This document shows, in pieces, positions 6,401-8,040 of a stretch of DNA of 8,040 nucleotides. Within the stretch, counting starts at the first letter, position 1, and the number at the start of each line of letters is the position of its first letter. The stretch is taken from the NCBI GenBank assembly GCA_905233865.1, contig CAJOGH010000038.1, forward strand, positions 1-8,040. The letters are read 5' to 3'. The notes under the pieces were generated by a model. That model saw nothing but the letters and a program-made list of their open reading frames with translations. It did not search any database and had not been told where the DNA came from. The stretch is from an uncultured Atopobiaceae bacterium (lineage in GTDB: Bacteria; Actinomycetota; Coriobacteriia; Coriobacteriales; Atopobiaceae). Both the position numbers and the translations under genes were made by a program.

Positions 6401-8040
6401 TCTGCCTGGGCCATGAGGTCGCTCTGCGACTGGGGTTTGTAGCCGGACTTGTAGCCACCCTTCCAGTTGTCGTAGAAGTGGGGTTCGTTCCAGTCGCCGG
6501 GGAGCTTAATCGGCACGGTGAAGAACAGGAACTGAAGGACGAGGGAGAGGTTATAGCCCATACCAAGCACGAGGTGGGGGTTTGTGACGTCCTTTGGCCT
6601 ATTGGCGGGAAGGGCGGTCATGCCAACAAAGAACGTGAGGGTGTAGACGCCCTTGATGGAAACGGATGCCACACCGCGTATGCCAACGCCAAGCGAGATG
6701 CTGGGCGAGATGTCGATTGTGAGGCTCAGCGCGGAGTTGGTGTAGTCGATGGCCCAGGCCTTTGGATCCTTGAACTTGGTCGTCGAGGCGGCGATGTTGA
6801 GGCCGACCGTGGCAATCGTGTTGAGCGCAAATTCAAAGACCAGGGGCACCGGTCCCGCGAGGAACTGCCATGACAGGCTGAAGTCTATGGCGAGCGAGAC
6901 TTGTGCGCCCGCGCGGACGCGGATCAGGTCCTCGGTCTTGTTGCCCCACTTGGCCACAAGAGAGAGCTGGGCGACGACGGTGGTTGAGAACTTCCTAAGC
7001 AAGTTGACGTGGCTGACCTTGCCCTTGCGCCCGCTGACCGCGAGAGCGGTGCTCATAAAGCTCTCGGAAATGTCGTTGGTCATCTTGTTGAACTGCTCCG
7101 CGACAGTGCCGCGGGGGTGGGACTGCCAGACTCTGTCCTTGGCGCCCAGGTTCTTGCCGTTCTTGCTCTTGTAGCCATACTCGGAGGTGCGGATTGCGAT
7201 GTATGCGTAGCCAAAGGGGTCAAAGCCATAGGCGACGTTCTCAAACTCCGGTGTCCAGATCTTGATCGGCGTGCCACCAACGAGGGGCAGCGAGCTGGGG
7301 AGAGATATCTGGACGCCCTTGTGTCCACCGGCCCCCTCGCTGAAGGGGGAGAGGCTGAAGTTGCGGTCGACGCCCGGCGCGTCCCAGCCTCCCTTTGCGG
7401 TGCACACCTTGAGAGCGAGGGGTACGCGGTAGTTTGTGCCGTTGACGTCAAAGCGAAGCGAGAAGTTGGCGTCTGCGGGGAGTACCTTCTTGGCGCCCTT
7501 GAGCAGGTACTGCTCTAGCAGTTCGACGGTGACGCTGCCATTGTTGGCAGTTGCGGTGGTCGAGCCCATCTCAGTATCGTTGGCAAAGAGCGCCATGCGA
7601 ATCTTGTCACCCGCCTTGACCTCCTCGAGCTCAATCTTGAGGTTGTGACGCATATCGTTCTTGGCGGTGACGCAGAACTCGTTGGCGGTGTAGAGGACGT
7701 CCCAGTCGTCAAAGGTCACGCGCGACGGATACACGACCCCAGGGGTTGTGGGGCGGGTGGGGGCTGCCACGCCCTTGGCGCCTTCCACGGCGGCCTTCTT
7801 TACCGACATGCCCTGCCTTCGCAATCGGTAAATATTTTCGATCACGACGATCGAGTTATCCACAAGCATACCGATACCGAGCGCCAGACCCGATAAGGAA
7901 ATGATGTTTAAGGTAATCTTGGTAAAGTACATCAAAACAATCGCAAAGATTACGCTTAACGGAATCGAGCAGGCAATGATGAATGTGGATTTAAAATCTT
8001 TCAGGAACAAAAGCAGAATGATTATCGCAAGTCCGGCGCC
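3472..8040 (-). CDS. Large LPXTG-anchored surface protein; the frame is fused at its N-terminus to an RND-pump fragment (probable chimera)
   Basis: The frame is open from the right edge to TAG at 3474-3472. Residues are numbered from TTG at 8010, which is not a credible start. Residues 1 to about 82 are RND transporter; the rest is a high-GC surface protein. In order it shows a beta-rich N-terminal part (85-330), a hydrophobic beta-rich domain with GPVP (335-512), an acidic patch (550-590), a long unrecognised region (590-1225) with two similar YWP-x-x-RE motifs, a CARDB-like Ig-fold domain (about 1228-1330), an Asp/Glu-rich spacer and LPQTG at 1465-1469. The sorting signal predicts sortase attachment to peptidoglycan. 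Its own signal peptide and start are absent, replaced at the join. No catalytic motif was recognised; a role in adhesion or display is inferred. It sits 18 bases upstream of a second surface gene. Confidence 0.85.
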   Translation of the reverse strand, partial: GAGLAIIILLLFLKDFKSTFIIACSIPLSVIFAIVLMYFTKITLNIISLSGLALGIGMLVDNSIVVIENIYRLRRQGMSVKKAAVEGAKGVAAPTRPTTPGVVYPSRVTFDDWDVLYTANEFCVTAKNDMRHNLKIELEEVKAGDKIRMALFANDTEMGSTTATANNGSVTVELLEQYLLKGAKKVLPADANFSLRFDVNGTNYRVPLALKVCTAKGGWDAPGVDRNFSLSPFSEGAGGHKGVQISLPSSLPLVGGTPIKIWTPEFENVAYGFDPFGYAYIAIRTSEYGYKSKNGKNLGAKDRVWQSHPRGTVAEQFNKMTNDISESFMSTALAVSGRKGKVSHVNLLRKFSTTVVAQLSLVAKWGNKTEDLIRVRAGAQVSLAIDFSLSWQFLAGPVPLVFEFALNTIATVGLNIAASTTKFKDPKAWAIDYTNSALSLTIDISPSISLGVGIRGVASVSIKGVYTLTFFVGMTALPANRPKDVTNPHLVLGMGYNLSLVLQFLFFTVPIKLPGDWNEPHFYDNWKGGYKSGYKPQSQSDLMAQAESISMIDAIENALTAEDPEEQLYVLGDDDFESMAQDEEEWEIDYDDLSYQYEDGTVAKIDYTTKEVACTITGTDVASSATIVEMSFSRPDENPSLGGMAAGSTAGLSAAADEMPTLTKAQISPKESLARAYLDRPAEIVKAGVSKAGTQSGLVPAAVERFNAGVFGDPRAEVRNVMGATFVFRIASVKVKAITGRTAPVPGYPQGAPIIKEVTRPRVVFEAQVNNRRRTFTADFNSQELYSIDRSYLYDYDYDVLVEDDETNSSAANVYIVIFSLIKERNDETGTREQLKGYLAGNQAVTVLHLWINKVYNWNCITRRETGLLTSRESHGERVFDPADTKGTDFSYSNYSCPKLMLLKDTVGSVSRKALCVSFLQRAAKTPEGIMSKDPNEVRLGYGSFYISADGYGGSFAIGDDYINQTVFTELKDRSIYHAESLPRCGIDKGAGVGWRIVMLRGIYTYYFLVEDGAAARKETAYIYWPGSVREPKLIGIYDPDAERSGNTNYNLRAPAYLVPWPNHDGYLASMGGKLVHVTLKGLERPKNETNEKYRVPEPRFEFNDIGPTNFSITTFGTDETGEFLYWPAVREGVPGYEYSKEGEGNAREEVEEHRVLSSRLRGGKFGKPFVFCQVPYDMDTLVTCGSQKSVAMSFLSTNLTDRRRGIGEVRYTAMPYVRCANAIGIQTVGEYAFPGVKCPFNVTIRNEGNVPLSGCTIRLHKRGAKDNKLDTLTKITFNKQTLIASNYNPKMSDGTLKDVEPDYALAPGQTSVYAVQLKVPSNWEGKVQASVTAQDFVAAPKSPLITSSDSSTTTSLATFADDTDIEGEGTINFGGEDYNDIDPETYSDDFESIDFEEYAEPQTEYDEDGNEYVDYIITPEDFDEIEDLEVPYDVLTVSTSDDVSGDDLGDAVVEVDTGWNGWEDADAVGSLEPLPQTGDDMGPGVASAILGGLGAAMVAYSKRRMENERTETANTGDKSDD
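3475..3618 (-). other. LPQTG cell-wall sorting signal (sortase substrate)
   Basis: The last 48 residues begin with LPQTG (codons at 3618-3604), followed by a Gly/Ala-rich hydrophobic helix (VASAILGGLGAAMVAY) and SKRR. Sortase A-type enzymes cleave between T and G and link the protein to the peptidoglycan precursor. After KRR the tail continues another 17 residues (MENERTETANTGDKSDD), longer and more acidic than the usual short basic tail. The class is certain; the partner sortase is not in the window. Confidence 0.93.
3625..3960 (-). other. Asp/Glu/Tyr-rich wall-spanning spacer
   Basis: Residues about 1351-1463 are strongly acidic, with runs such as DDTDIEGEG, EDYNDIDPETYSDDFESIDF, YDEDGNEYVDY and EDFDEIEDLE. 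Wall-anchored proteins usually have an extended low-complexity spacer before LPXTG. Pro/Ser/Thr-rich spacers are more usual, and this one is acidic instead. Confidence 0.75.
4020..4327 (-). other. CARDB/NEW3-like Ig-fold domain
   Basis: Residues about 1228-1330 contain CPFNVTIRNEGNVPLSGCTI, then APGQTSVYAVQLKVPSNWEG, then VQASVTAQDF. The V-x-N-x-G-N-x-P-L-S-G start followed by a P-G-Q-T and strand pattern is the signature of CARDB-type and NEW3-type beta-sandwich domains, which act as spacers or binding domains in extracellular proteins. Placement just before the wall anchor fits a stalk role. Confidence 0.6.
6241..6363 (-). other. Acidic low-complexity segment
   Basis: Residues about 550-590 are rich in Asp and Glu (AEDPEEQ, GDDDFES, QDEEEWEIDYDD) with interspersed Tyr and Trp. 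It follows the GPVP domain and probably serves as a linker or calcium-rich surface patch; nothing more specific can be supported. Confidence 0.6.
6475..7008 (-). other. Hydrophobic beta-rich domain with GPVP motif, function unknown
   Basis: Residues about 335-512 of the joined frame alternate hydrophobic and small polar residues: VSLAIDFSLSWQFLAGPVPL, LNTIATVGLNIAAS, LSLTIDISPSISLGVGIRG, VSIKGVYTLTFFVGM, YNLSLVLQFLFFTVPIKLPG. It looks like many consecutive amphipathic strands, as in a beta-barrel or large sandwich. I recall GPVP beside such strands in other giant gut surface proteins, but cannot name a family. Confidence 0.5.
7765..7803. other. Junction between RND fragment and surface protein
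   Basis: Two signals change here. GC rises from about 43% (7801-8040) to over 70% in 7741-7800, by hand count. Protein homology switches from the RND loop (AAVEGAKGVA) to a Pro/Thr-rich start (APTRPTTPG). The short GC-rich RND stretch at 7771-7800 still encodes the conserved loop, so the break lies most likely at about 7765-7771. No inverted repeats, target duplication or transposase sequence flanks it. Confidence 0.8.
7765..8040 (-). CDS. RND (HAE1/AcrB-type) efflux transporter fragment, both ends missing
   Basis: Translation from base 8040 gives GAGLAIIILLLFLKDFKSTF, then helix IIACSIPLSVIFAIVLMYF, then GLALGIGMLVDNSIVVIEN, then YRLRRQGMSVKKAAVEGAKG. These are TM2, TM3, TM4 and the start of the cytoplasmic loop of the first RND half. 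VDNSIVVIEN is the TM4 motif that carries the proton-relay Asp in AcrB (VDDAIVVVEN there; the second Asp is Asn here, as is common in this subfamily). RND pumps move drugs, lipids or metals using proton flow. A whole one is about 1000 residues, so only about a tenth is present. Bases 7801-8040 are about 43% GC, unlike the rest of the window, and wording and composition suggest a clostridial source. Family homology stops near residue 82 of the joined frame, where GAI-ASTLTT-like sequence would be expected. Confidence 0.9.

Noticed and set aside
7765..8040. Mobile-element insertion or phase-variable inversion as the cause of the RND junction
   Set aside because: No transposase sequence, terminal inverted repeats, target-site duplication or recombinase site is visible at the break.

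Overview
The window is almost entirely coding and reads on the minus strand. About 97% of it (1 to roughly 7770) has high GC, roughly 60-63% where I counted. It encodes two very large cell-surface proteins of a Gram-positive bacterium. A sortase LPQTG signal, InlB-type (Listeria-Bacteroides) repeats, a Cys-rich repeat array and high GC together suggest a gut or rumen Coriobacteriia (Atopobiaceae such as Olsenella). A bifidobacterium or a high-GC clostridium is not excluded.

Layout in the direction of transcription, right to left. (1) From 8040 to about 7765 there is a piece of an RND (HAE1/AcrB-type) efflux pump: TM2 to TM4 and the start of the next cytoplasmic loop. Its last 240 bases are about 43% GC and look like a low-GC clostridial (Lachnospiraceae-like) source. 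(2) At about 7765-7803 the frame runs without a stop into a different, high-GC protein, the body of a large surface protein of about 1430 residues, ending with LPQTG, a membrane helix and KRR at 3472. The join makes no topological sense, so it is most likely an assembly chimera. The true start and signal peptide of the surface protein are then missing. (3) After an 18-base gap a second gene starts at 3453 and stays open to the left edge (1151 codons, no stop). It has a Sec signal peptide, a right-handed beta-helix, three InlB-type repeats and then about thirteen Cys/His modules of about 45 residues each.

The two surface genes are tightly spaced and probably co-transcribed, so their products are likely displayed together at the cell wall, perhaps in adhesion or host or microbe contact. 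No enzyme active site is recognisable in either. There are no RNA genes, CRISPR arrays, insertion sequences or non-coding stretches over 18 bases. The plus-strand open frames are antisense shadows of these genes.
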